Shown one piece after another: positions 52,808-60,825 of a stretch of 64,000 nt of DNA (the stretch's first letter is position 1; the number at the start of each line of letters is the position of its first letter). A program made the position numbers and the translations under genes. Under the pieces are notes generated by a model. The model was given only the letters and a program-made list of their open reading frames with translations. It did not search any database and was not told where the DNA came from. This stretch comes from Lachnospiraceae bacterium (GTDB taxonomy: Bacteria; Bacillota; Clostridia; Lachnospirales; Lachnospiraceae): NCBI GenBank assembly GCA_024403555.1, contig JAKSRP010000002.1, positions 1 through 64,000 of the forward strand, given 5' to 3'.

Positions 52808-53808
52808 ATCATATCTTCCTTTCCACTCATATATAAAAGAGCTTCTTCTGCTGTTTTGATTAGATAAGAGATCGCTTCTACCGGATAACGGCCAACTGCA
52901 GTCTCACCAGTAAGCATTACAGATGCTGCACCGTCCATTACTGCATTAAAAATATCAGAAACTTCTGCTCTTGTAGGCACTGCACGAGTTTCCATAGATG
53001 CTAACATCTGAGTAACAACCATAAATGGTTTCTTCACCATGCGGCACTGTCTTGCAATTTCTTTCTGAAGCACTGGAAGCTTCCAAAGATCAACCGCATT
53101 TCCAAGGTCACCTCTGGCAATTACAATTTCATCTGCCACTTCTAATAATTCCGGTAAGATTTCTACGCCCTCTAAATTTTCAATTTTTGCAAAGATGCGA
53201 ATATCCCCAGCGTTATTTTTCTCAAGCTCTTCTCTTAAATTCATTAAGTCTTTTTTATTACGTACAAATGGGAGCATTACGCCAGTAACCCCATATTCTT
53301 TTGCTACTTTTAAATTCTCTTTATCTGCATCCGTAAGTGTTGGAACCGGAATGGTTACCCCTGGAAGTGCAATGCTCTTACGCTGTACAACCTTTCCGCC
53401 ACGAAGAACCTTACAACGAATGTCTTCTGGTAAATCCCCACTACGTTCAATTACTTCTAATAAGATTTTGCCATCATCAATTAAAATCTGCTGACCTTCT
53501 ACCAGATATGGAAGAATGATTTCTGGAAGTGGAAGAGTATCTAAATAAATCATCTCACGATCCTGCCATTCCAAATTCAGCTGCATACGGCCAATACGAA
53601 GCTCTGGTCCCTGTAAGTCAATCAAAAGCTCCGGTTTGATAATACCTTCCTGATGTGCTGCTGCAAGATAATTCGTGATCCACTCACTGCTGCTTTCTAA
53701 ATTCTTATGGGAAAGATTCAGTCTCATACCATTCATTCCCTGACGAAACATTCTTTTTAATACATTCATGCTGGCACATGCAGGTCCTAATGTTCCATAA
53801 TAAACCAT
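52798..53808 (-). CDS. Minimal pyruvate kinase-like protein lacking the C-terminal domain
   Basis: Homologue of pyruvate kinase (phosphoenolpyruvate plus ADP to pyruvate plus ATP) with only 336 residues, against about 470-580 in the family. The barrel and the B domain are present: MRLNLSHKN (about 27-35), DLQGPELRIG (Lys to Gln against KGPEIR), FAKIENLEG (catalytic Lys and Glu, about 208-216), IARGDLG (about 232), VVTQMLASMETRAVPTRAE (about 264-282) and LTGETAVGRYP. The allosteric C-domain is absent. Stop overlaps the NUDIX start. It could be a functional minimal enzyme or a paralogue with another substrate. Confidence 0.88.
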   Translation of the reverse strand: MVYYGTLGPACASMNVLKRMFRQGMNGMRLNLSHKNLESSSEWITNYLAAAHQEGIIKPELLIDLQGPELRIGRMQLNLEWQDREMIYLDTLPLPEIILPYLVEGQQILIDDGKILLEVIERSGDLPEDIRCKVLRGGKVVQRKSIALPGVTIPVPTLTDADKENLKVAKEYGVTGVMLPFVRNKKDLMNLREELEKNNAGDIRIFAKIENLEGVEILPELLEVADEIVIARGDLGNAVDLWKLPVLQKEIARQCRMVKKPFMVVTQMLASMETRAVPTRAEVSDIFNAVMDGAASVMLTGETAVGRYPVEAISYLIKTAEEALLYMSGKEDMIWD

Positions 53809-53826
53809 CGTAACAAATCCCCCTGT

Positions 53827-54774
53827 TTACATTGATGTAGCGTTTAATGTAAATTCTTTTACCTGATCAAGCACCATGCCGATCAGTGTTTTTCTTGCCT
53901 CCACACTTGCCCAGGCAATATGTGGTGTAATAATTAGTTTATCACTGTCTTTTATCTTTAACAATGGATTCTTCACATCCATTGGCTCTTTGCACAATAC
54001 GTCAATTCCTGCGCCCCTGATCTGCCCAGACTCTAATGCCTCGCAGAGATCTTCTTCCACCACAATCGGTCCACGACCTAAGTTTAATAAAATGCAGTTT
54101 TTCTTCATCTTGGCAAATGCTTCCTTATTGATCAGCCCTTCGGTATGTTCATCGAGTGGTGCATGAACCGATATAATATCTGACTGAGCAAATAAAGTGT
54201 CCATATCAACCTGCGTATATCCCGGTTGTGGTTTTGCTCCGGAAGCGGATGCATAGATTACTTTCGCGCCAAATGCTTCTGCAATTTTTGCTACTTTGCG
54301 ACCAATATTACCAAGTCCGATGATTCCCCAGGTTGCTCCTGCAATCTGATGAAACGGCTTTTCTAAATTCGTAAAGATAGGATAATCACAATACTTTTTG
54401 CTCTTTACAAATTCATCGTAATATTTAAGCTTTTCCTCCACATATAATAAAAGCGCAAAGGTGTGCTGAGCCACAATATCAGTAGAATAACCTGCCACAT
54501 TCTTCCATGGAATCTTTCTCTGTGCAAGATATTCCTTATCTAAATTATTTGTTCCTGTTGCAGAAACACATACTAATTTCAAATTCTTAGCTTCTCCTAT
54601 AGAAGCTTCATTTACCAGACATTTATTGACAACAATAATGTCGGCATCTTTTGTTCTTTCTGCCATTTCTTCCTGAGTGGATGTAGAATAAGTCACAAGC
54701 TCTCCGTATGCTTCAAAGCCAGAAAGATCAATATCATCTCCCAAAGTCAGGGTATCTAAAAATACGATTTTCAT
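53827..54774 (-). CDS. D-isomer-specific 2-hydroxyacid dehydrogenase
   Basis: NAD-dependent dehydrogenase of 315 residues (formate/glycerate dehydrogenase family). The NAD motif is GATWGIIGLGNIGRKVAKIAE (about residues 144-164), with catalytic Arg in NLGRGPIVVEEDL (about 232), Glu in GAGIDVLCKEPM (about 255), and His in LIITPHIAWAS (about 280-290). The substrate is unknown: hydroxypyruvate, glycerate or 2-ketoisocaproate are options. It is upstream of the pyruvate-kinase-like gene with an 18-base gap, so a small operon with it and NUDIX is likely. Confidence 0.92.
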   Translation of the reverse strand: MKIVFLDTLTLGDDIDLSGFEAYGELVTYSTSTQEEMAERTKDADIIVVNKCLVNEASIGEAKNLKLVCVSATGTNNLDKEYLAQRKIPWKNVAGYSTDIVAQHTFALLLYVEEKLKYYDEFVKSKKYCDYPIFTNLEKPFHQIAGATWGIIGLGNIGRKVAKIAEAFGAKVIYASASGAKPQPGYTQVDMDTLFAQSDIISVHAPLDEHTEGLINKEAFAKMKKNCILLNLGRGPIVVEEDLCEALESGQIRGAGIDVLCKEPMDVKNPLLKIKDSDKLIITPHIAWASVEARKTLIGMVLDQVKEFTLNATSM

Positions 54775-54861
54775 TCTATAAATCCTCCATTTCTAATTAT
54801 AACACAAAAATTATAACACAAAAGCAGCTTAAAAACTCTATGAGAACCAATATACAATGAA

Positions 54862-54892
54862 AAAAGAGCAGCGATTGTCACTGCTCTTAATT
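54862..54892 (-). terminator. Terminator of the purine permease gene
   Basis: AAGAGCAG / CTGCTCTT stem. The minus strand then reads TTTTTTCATTG. Confidence 0.85.
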
Positions 54893-54918
54893 TCTAAAGT
54901 TTAATAATCATTCTTATC

Positions 54919-56274
54919 TTATAAGAAAATATACTTAAGTACGAATAAAACTGCTAATACGTACATAAGAGGTGTGATCTTCTTTCTGTGACCACAGATT
55001 ACGTTGATGATTACATAAGAAATAACACCGATTGCGATACCTTCAGAGATACTATACATTAATGTCATGCAAAGTAAGCAAAGGTATGCTGGAATAGCTT
55101 CTGTGAAATCGTTAAAGTCGATTTCTGTTACAGCACTTACCATTAAGAATCCTACGAAGATTAATGCGGATGCTGTAGCAAAGCTTGGGATTGTAATAAA
55201 TACTGGTGCAAAAACGATTGCTACTAAGAATAAAATACCAGTTACAACAGATGCTAAACCTGTTCTACCACCTTCTGCTACACCAGAAGAACTTTCAACG
55301 AAAGTTGTTGTTGTAGATGTACCAAGAACAGCACCAATGGATGTTGCGATGGCGTCTGCAAGTAATGCCTGTTTTACACGTGGTAATTTACCATTTTCAT
55401 CTAACATGTTTGCTTTGTTTGCTACACCGATTAAAGTTCCTAATGTATCAAACATATCTACAAATAAGAATGCACACATGATTGCAAAGAAATCAAAAAG
55501 ATTTACATTATTACCAGATAAATCAAAACATTTCATAAATGTTGTTCCGATTGCTGTCACATCAAAGGAAGACCAGGATGGAATTAAGCTGAAGAATCCT
55601 GCTTCAACGTCAATCTGATATACGCCTGTTAACTGGCAGATGATACCAATGATCCATGTAGCAACGATACCAATTAAGATGGAACCTTTCACATTCTTAA
55701 CATAAAGAACAGAAATGATAACCAGACCAACTAATGCGAGCAATGCAGAGATACCAACCGTATGGAAGTTTTCTGTAAAGTCTACGATTTCTACTAATGT
55801 AGCACCGTCAACAACTAAGTTCGCATTCTGTAAACCGATAAATGCTACGAATAAACCAATACCAACAGAAATACCTTTCTTTAACTGGAATGGAATTGCG
55901 TTAAAGATTGCTTCACGTACATTTGTTACAGATAAAATAATGAAGATGATACCTTCCACAAATACTGCTAATAAAGCAAAGTTCCATGTGTAACCCATGC
56001 TGCCACATACGGTATAAGCAAAGTATGCATTAAGACCAAGTCCTGGAGCTAATGCAAATGGATAATTTGCAAGTAATGCCATAGCAAGACATCCAATAAA
56101 GGAAGCGATTGCTGTAGCAACTAAGATTGCATTAGAATCCATTCCGGATGCAGAAAGAATTGATGGGTTAACTGCGAGAATGTATGCCATAGTCATGAAA
56201 GTAGTAATACCAGCAACTACTTCTGTTTTTACGTCAGTACCATTCTCTTTGAGTTTGAAAAAGTTTTCTAACAT
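54919..56274 (-). CDS. AzgA-type NCS2 purine permease
   Basis: Proton-linked hypoxanthine/guanine/adenine transporter of 451 residues with about 12-14 membrane segments. It opens FKLKENGTDVKTEVVAGITTF, followed by FMTMAYILAVNPSIL (about residues 26-40), typical of AzgA/PbuG. ALAPGLGLNAYFAYTVCG (about 72-89) and FVDMFDTLGTLIGVANKANM (about 271-290) are family signatures, and VFGTSTTTTFVESSSGVAEGGRTG is close to its LGTSTTTTFVESSSG (about 314). It is monocistronic. No purine riboswitch was recognised in the 120-base leader. Confidence 0.93.
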   Translation of the reverse strand: MLENFFKLKENGTDVKTEVVAGITTFMTMAYILAVNPSILSASGMDSNAILVATAIASFIGCLAMALLANYPFALAPGLGLNAYFAYTVCGSMGYTWNFALLAVFVEGIIFIILSVTNVREAIFNAIPFQLKKGISVGIGLFVAFIGLQNANLVVDGATLVEIVDFTENFHTVGISALLALVGLVIISVLYVKNVKGSILIGIVATWIIGIICQLTGVYQIDVEAGFFSLIPSWSSFDVTAIGTTFMKCFDLSGNNVNLFDFFAIMCAFLFVDMFDTLGTLIGVANKANMLDENGKLPRVKQALLADAIATSIGAVLGTSTTTTFVESSSGVAEGGRTGLASVVTGILFLVAIVFAPVFITIPSFATASALIFVGFLMVSAVTEIDFNDFTEAIPAYLCLLCMTLMYSISEGIAIGVISYVIINVICGHRKKITPLMYVLAVLFVLKYIFL

Positions 56275-56395
56275 AGTTTCTCCTCTCTCTTTTCTTATTC
56301 AATTGTAATAAAGAATGAATACTTCGCACATTCCTAAGTTTTGATAAACATGCGAAATATTAACACCAAACGAGTCTCTATAATAACATAAAAAT

Positions 56396-56428
56396 GGCCA
56401 AAATGCACGCATTTTAGCCATTTTTTAT
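56396..56428. terminator. Terminator of the redox operon (bidirectional hairpin)
   Basis: AAAATGGC.AAAATGC / GCATTTT.GCCATTTT hairpin with T-rich flanks on both sides; it lies 50-80 bases after the stop of the FTR-like gene. Confidence 0.8.
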
Positions 56429-56477
56429 ATATATTGATTTCAAATAATTACCAATTTCTTATCAAAAAAGAAAATAA

Positions 56478-56678
56478 TCAATCCTTGCTCTTGTAATACA
56501 ATCTGCAATGGCAATAGCCTTCAAAATCAGGATCCGCAATCTGATCCTTGAATTCCTGGCAGATGCATTTGAACTCTGGAAGCTTTGGAAGACGGCATGG
56601 ACAATAACCATCCTTCTTCTTTAATCCTTCCTTGATTCTAGCAACGATTTCGGCATCTTCATTTAATCGAACTGCCAT
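56478..56678 (-). CDS. Ferredoxin-thioredoxin reductase catalytic-subunit-like protein
   Basis: Small 66-residue protein with the three Cys pairs of the FTR catalytic chain: YCPCRLPKL (about residues 25-33), KCICQEFKD (about 37-45) and YCHCRLYY (about 55-62). In the family four Cys bind a 4Fe-4S cluster and two form the redox disulfide that reduces thioredoxin. It is shorter than the plant subunit (about 115) but has the core. It sits 19 bases after trxA in the same operon, so it probably reduces that thioredoxin with ferredoxin electrons. No variable subunit is seen. Confidence 0.88.
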   Translation of the reverse strand: MAVRLNEDAEIVARIKEGLKKKDGYCPCRLPKLPEFKCICQEFKDQIADPDFEGYCHCRLYYKSKD

Positions 56679-56697
56679 AATAACACCTCCATCTTAC

Positions 56698-57018
56698 TTA
56701 AGCAAATGCTTCGTCGATGGCTGCCGTTAATTCGCTTTCTTCCATATAACCAACAATAGTTCCAGTTACTTTACCATCTTTAAAACATAAAAGTGTTGGA
56801 ATGCTCACGATTTTGTATCTCATGGCAACGTCCATATCTTCGTCAATGTTTAATTTCAAAAATGTCACGTCTTTATATTTATCAGTTTCAGAAAGCTTTG
56901 CAACAATTGGAGAAATCATTGCACAAGGTCCACACCAGTCAGCATAAAAATCAACAAATACTTTACCTTCTTTGATCGCAGCATCAAATCCAGCTGCTTT
57001 AATTACATTCACTGCCAT
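56698..57018 (-). CDS. trxA: Thioredoxin
   Basis: Disulfide reductase of 106 residues. The active site is DWCGPCAMISP (about residues 27-37) and the cis-Pro is in VSIPTLLCFKDG (about 72-83), with a typical C-terminal helix. An extra Cys (LLCF) lies near the cis-Pro. It is between a zinc-ribbon protein and an FTR-like protein and no thioredoxin reductase gene is nearby, so reduction by ferredoxin is plausible. Confidence 0.95.
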   Translation of the reverse strand: MAVNVIKAAGFDAAIKEGKVFVDFYADWCGPCAMISPIVAKLSETDKYKDVTFLKLNIDEDMDVAMRYKIVSIPTLLCFKDGKVTGTIVGYMEESELTAAIDEAFA

Positions 57019-57039
57019 ATCATCATACCTCCTATACCA

Positions 57040-57321
57040 TTAGATCCAGTCCCAGTCTCCTCCAGTAATGGCAAGACTTAAAAGCTGGTCCATCTTTTCT
57101 ACTTCTTCGCCTTCACAAACCTGAATGAGCTTTGCAGATGGAGTTAAATCAGGCATTTCTTCATCTGGACCGATCTCCATATCGACTTCTCTGTCGCAGT
57201 TTGGACAGTTGATAACTGGAGCAACTTTAAGATCAAGAAATCTGTCTCCACATTTTTCACATTCATAAAAACCACAGATCTGTGTTCCTTTAGGTACATA
57301 ATACATTGTTTCTATCTCCAT
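57040..57321 (-). CDS. Zinc-ribbon protein of unknown function
   Basis: A 93-residue protein with two Cys pairs, YECEKCGDR (about residues 19-27) and NCPNCDRE (about 38-45), which would form a zinc ribbon. The rest is acidic (EIGPDEEMPDL; EGEEVEKMDQL) and ends in a short aromatic tail (GGDWDWI). I do not recognise a named family. It is first in an operon with trxA and the FTR-like gene (21-base gap), so it may be a redox- or metal-linked partner. Its start follows GAAATGGAG-type sequence. Confidence 0.75.
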   Translation of the reverse strand: MEIETMYYVPKGTQICGFYECEKCGDRFLDLKVAPVINCPNCDREVDMEIGPDEEMPDLTPSAKLIQVCEGEEVEKMDQLLSLAITGGDWDWI

Positions 57322-57388
57322 TTCATTTATATTTTACTAATATTTTTCTAAACTAAGTATAAACGAAATCCATTTGTATGGCAAATAA

Positions 57389-57421
57389 AATGGCGCCTGC
57401 AGCAAAACTGCAGACGCCCGT
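57389..57421 (-). terminator. Terminator of the ATP-grasp/M14 operon
   Basis: GGCGcCTGCAG / CTGCAGaCGCC hairpin. The minus strand then reads CATTTTATTTG; it lies 30-60 bases after the last gene's stop. Confidence 0.78.
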
Positions 57422-57449
57422 CTCACACCATTTACTTTGTATATAAATG

Positions 57450-58382
57450 CTATGCATTCGCAATCAATTTAAAGACTGCCGTATTCGCATAAGTAAGCGG
57501 ATCTGTATGCATAAAGAATACTCGCCCATCAACCGGTGCATACAGGGTTTCCATAATCGTTCCTTCGTATGGATGAATGATATTTGCAAGCGGAGTACCC
57601 TCTTCCACATATTCTCCAACCTTTACGAGAGACTCAAAAATACCGGATTTTGCAGTCTGTACACTCACCATATCTGTGTCAACAACAACCTCTGATTGTT
57701 TGATTCTACTTCCGGACTGGTATTTTACAATTCCAAGAGAGGATAAGAACTTCATGACACAAAGAACAGACTGACCAGCAGATTTTGGATCAATCGTTGT
57801 TGTCTTTGTTGTGTATAAACTAAATGCCTGTGTATCCCATACCTGCCAGTTAAAGTTTAAGGTTGCAGTGTCATATGGACGTACTTTTCGAATGACAACG
57901 TACGGCATCTCAAATTTCATAGCATTTTCAACAGTAGAATAACCCCAGTCCATCATTCGAATGTGTGGGATAAATTCACCCGGCATATAAAAAGAAGTAA
58001 ACTGAATTCCGTATTGATAATCCATAATCTCTTTAAAAACGCCATCCGCAATTCGCTGTGTTGTTTCTCCAAGATTATAACCTGGAAACATTCGGTTAAT
58101 ATCTGTATTATCGATTGGCCAGAAACGCTTCTGAATGTTCATGGAATATGGATTACAGCTAGGAATGATCAAAATTTTATGTCCTTCGGCAATTCTTCCT
58201 TCTTCCTCTAACTGCTTAAATTTCTTAACCAACTGTGAACAGCAGTAAAGCTGCTGCACTTCATTTCCTCGCATGGTTCCAACGATACAGACACTTTTTT
58301 CACCAGAACCAAACTCATACCCTGTCACTCTGAAATCGTCACGGTATAAACCTTTTAATTCGTATATGATTTTCTTTTTCAT
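57450..58382 (-). CDS. M14/aspartoacylase-like protein with lost zinc ligands
   Basis: A 310-residue member of the succinylglutamate desuccinylase/aspartoacylase group of zinc carboxypeptidase-like proteins. The zinc motif HGxE reads GTMRGNEVQQ (about residue 34; His to Arg), and the second ligand segment DIHAS of its neighbour reads IQFTS (about 127). The catalytic Glu region also differs (QAFSLYTTK). The fold and the C-terminal beta domain (about 230-310) remain, so it is probably a pseudoenzyme subunit or an altered binder. Its start overlaps the previous gene by 4 bases (ATGA). Last gene of the operon. Confidence 0.85.
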   Translation of the reverse strand: MKKKIIYELKGLYRDDFRVTGYEFGSGEKSVCIVGTMRGNEVQQLYCCSQLVKKFKQLEEEGRIAEGHKILIIPSCNPYSMNIQKRFWPIDNTDINRMFPGYNLGETTQRIADGVFKEIMDYQYGIQFTSFYMPGEFIPHIRMMDWGYSTVENAMKFEMPYVVIRKVRPYDTATLNFNWQVWDTQAFSLYTTKTTTIDPKSAGQSVLCVMKFLSSLGIVKYQSGSRIKQSEVVVDTDMVSVQTAKSGIFESLVKVGEYVEEGTPLANIIHPYEGTIMETLYAPVDGRVFFMHTDPLTYANTAVFKLIANA

Positions 58383-59326
58383 GCCTTATAAGCCTCCTTT
58401 CTGAGCAAACGTCCCATTAAGGAGCCTTCGTCTACAATCGGATATTCACGAATCGTAAATAAAATTCCATCTACAGGAGACTTTACTTCATCTAATACCT
58501 TTCCACTTAATGGATCCACGATGCTTCCGATAATGTCTCCTTCTTTTAATTCTTCCCAGTGTTTTACCTTCTGGACAAATACACCGCTTGTGCTGGCATT
58601 TAAGTAGCTTACATCATCCGGGTTTCTGGAGATAATCGGCTTACGGGACTCTTTTGTTTCTCCATCCCAGATACCTAATTTGCCCATGAGATTCATAATT
58701 CCATCAGTCAGCTGATCACCATATTCTTTTGTAATTCGCATTCCTACACCCATTTCCACAACAAGACAAGGGGTTCCGGTACTATTTAAACTATAAGCAA
58801 AGGTAGATTCAAGTACCGTGCTTGCTCCATGAACCCACACGAAATCCACATTTGCTTCCTTGGCAAACGGTACTAACTCTTCATCATGTAATTCATTGAT
58901 TCGAATCTGAGGGATTTCCGTCAGGTAGATGTTACTCGCATGGATATCAATAACCAAATCAGAGCCACTCACATCCTTTACCATCCCAGCGGCAAGAAAT
59001 TCGGTCATATCCCCTTCCATATTTCCAGGAAACAAACGGTTTAAGTCCAAGTCAAAAGCGGGAATTCCCCTCGTAATCGAGTCAATCCCTAGCGGATTCA
59101 TAGCAGGATAGATGTCTACGATTCCTTTTAAATGCTCGATGGATTCTTCAATTCTTCTTGCAAGCTCAAAACACACATACTGCCCTTCTAATTCATCCCC
59201 GTGAATCCCGGTTACAATACTGATGCGCTTCATGCCTTCCTTATGCTCTTTCGGCATAATTCTTCTTTTCTTTATTGTCAGTGTTTCGTCAACAGGAAGA
59301 CCCACTGAGGTCACTGTTTTTATCAT
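58379..59326 (-). CDS. M14/aspartoacylase-like zinc hydrolase
   Basis: A 315-residue zinc-dependent deacylase or carboxypeptidase-like enzyme, cytosolic. Zinc ligands are intact: TGIHGDELEGQYV (His and Glu, about residues 38-50) and LVIDIHASNIYL (His, about 126). The catalytic Glu would be in LVVEMGVGM (about 192). A C-terminal lipoyl-like beta domain (about 230-310) follows. Together with an inactive paralogue just downstream it may form a heteromer that trims the product of the ATP-grasp ligase. It starts 12 bases after the transglutaminase gene. The substrate is unknown. Confidence 0.88.
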   Translation of the reverse strand: MIKTVTSVGLPVDETLTIKKRRIMPKEHKEGMKRISIVTGIHGDELEGQYVCFELARRIEESIEHLKGIVDIYPAMNPLGIDSITRGIPAFDLDLNRLFPGNMEGDMTEFLAAGMVKDVSGSDLVIDIHASNIYLTEIPQIRINELHDEELVPFAKEANVDFVWVHGASTVLESTFAYSLNSTGTPCLVVEMGVGMRITKEYGDQLTDGIMNLMGKLGIWDGETKESRKPIISRNPDDVSYLNASTSGVFVQKVKHWEELKEGDIIGSIVDPLSGKVLDEVKSPVDGILFTIREYPIVDEGSLMGRLLRKEAYKA

Positions 59327-59338
59327 AATTTAACCTTT

Positions 59339-60133
59339 CTAAGCTTCTGCTACATTTACAAAAACACTTTGTGTGTGCAGACCACCGCCACGCATGATAC
59401 CACGATTGATCTGACAATCATTTGCATCACGCCCATGGCCGATTTTGATATAATCATCGTTGACCTTCTGGTTATTCGTCGGATCGATTCCATACCATTT
59501 GCCTTCATCAAGATATTCCACCCAGGCATGGCTCTGCCCTTCTCCCATGATAAACCCAGTTACATATCTCGCAGAAATACCCTCTAAATGTAAGAGTGCA
59601 ATCAGAATATGCGCATAATCCTGGCACACACCACACCCCTGAGAAAATGCTTCCTCCGCACTGGTTCTTACATCCGTCGTGCATGGCTGATAAGCAAATG
59701 CTTCGTTTATAGCGTGCATCATCATGGTCGCTTTTTGTTCTGTAGTAGTCGCTTTCTTTTCTATTTTTTCTATATTTTCATCATAAAATTTAAGGATTGT
59801 CTCTCCTGCCACATTCAGTCCATGAGGATGACTAAATACCATGGATAGATTTGTATCCTCCCCTTCTTCATACGGTGCTAATCCCGTCATGACATCCCCT
59901 TCAATCTGGAATCGAAAGTTCCTATGCTCATCAAAATTGACACCATAAATCTGCGCATTTTTAAATCCGTCAAACCCTGTCTGATACCTTGTCGGTGGTA
60001 GTAAATCAATCTTTAAATTTTCTATCGTTTGTCTTTTCGTATCCTGTGGGATACATTTTATCGTAAAGTTGCATTTTGAAACTTCCGTTGAGTATGCAAT
60101 CTGCATATCATAAGTAAAATGAAGTTTCTTCAT
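59339..60133 (-). CDS. Transglutaminase-like cysteine protease or amidotransferase
   Basis: A 264-residue protein with an N-terminal bacterial transglutaminase-associated beta domain (about residues 1-110) and a transglutaminase core. The catalytic triad is visible: Cys in QGCGVCQDYAHI (about 167), His in QSHAWVEYLDEG (about 201), Asp in WYGIDPTNN (about 214). In known operons this family accompanies circularly permuted ATP-grasp and alpha-E proteins, where it is thought to hydrolyse or transfer peptides. It lies between the alpha-E gene (29-base gap) and the M14 genes. Confidence 0.92.
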   Translation of the reverse strand: MKKLHFTYDMQIAYSTEVSKCNFTIKCIPQDTKRQTIENLKIDLLPPTRYQTGFDGFKNAQIYGVNFDEHRNFRFQIEGDVMTGLAPYEEGEDTNLSMVFSHPHGLNVAGETILKFYDENIEKIEKKATTTEQKATMMMHAINEAFAYQPCTTDVRTSAEEAFSQGCGVCQDYAHILIALLHLEGISARYVTGFIMGEGQSHAWVEYLDEGKWYGIDPTNNQKVNDDYIKIGHGRDANDCQINRGIMRGGGLHTQSVFVNVAEA

Positions 60134-60162
60134 ATTGATCGACTCCTTTCGGAATTCATGTT

Positions 60163-60825
60163 CTAGAAGATGGATTCTACTTCTGCAACGATTTTGTAAT
60201 AATCAATTTCCGTTTCTTCAATTAACTGACGCAGACTCGCAAGCTTTTCTTTATCATGCTTTAATCCACTTTTTTCTACTCGTGGAATCATTCGATTGAT
60301 TTCTCTTCGAAGTTCTTTCTTTTCCACACCAAGACGTGCATACATATCGATTCGTTCGATACGCTTGCCGGCTTTGATAATATTTCTGACATTTTCACTG
60401 TCAATCTGATCGTCTGCGATACCATAAAAAGCGAGCAGGTTATCATTTACCTTCTGAAGCTCAATCAGGGGTGCCTTGCTTCTTGCTGCCTTGTTCATTT
60501 CATAAATCGCTAACTGAATATAGGCAAGACTTTCAGAACCGATATTTTCACGAAGCACGATTGCGTTATCATAAGCACGGTTTAAATTGCTGATAATAGA
60601 ATCAGAAAGTGCTGTATCAAATGGATATCTGCGCACAAAATCTGCTTTATCCTCGTAAACATTCGGAATATCGATACTTTTGCAGAATTCTACATAGCTG
60701 TCTGCAATTCCATCAATTAAGTTGTCAAAGCTTTTTGAAAACATTTTTAAAGTTGTATATACACGTTCTGTGTAACGACCAAGCCAGTAAAGGCGGTCTG
60801 CCTGTTCTATCGAGATAATACCCAT
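60163..60825 (-). CDS. Alpha-E domain protein
   Basis: A 220-residue all-helical protein of the alpha-E family, a regular partner of circularly permuted ATP-grasp and transglutaminase-like proteins. It begins with the signature ISIEQADRLYWLGRYTERVY (about residues 4-23), followed by long helices (about 60-110, 115-150, 160-218). It is shorter than the typical 300-residue form, so part of the domain may be missing. Its first 19 bases overlap the 3' end of the ATP-grasp gene, so the two are translationally coupled and probably form one complex. Confidence 0.9.
   Translation of the reverse strand: MGIISIEQADRLYWLGRYTERVYTTLKMFSKSFDNLIDGIADSYVEFCKSIDIPNVYEDKADFVRRYPFDTALSDSIISNLNRAYDNAIVLRENIGSESLAYIQLAIYEMNKAARSKAPLIELQKVNDNLLAFYGIADDQIDSENVRNIIKAGKRIERIDMYARLGVEKKELRREINRMIPRVEKSGLKHDKEKLASLRQLIEETEIDYYKIVAEVESIF

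Noticed and set aside
56275..56395. Possible purine riboswitch before the AzgA-type permease
   Set aside because: The conserved three-way junction core of purine riboswitches is not found; only a short TTCGCA / TGCGAA stem is visible.
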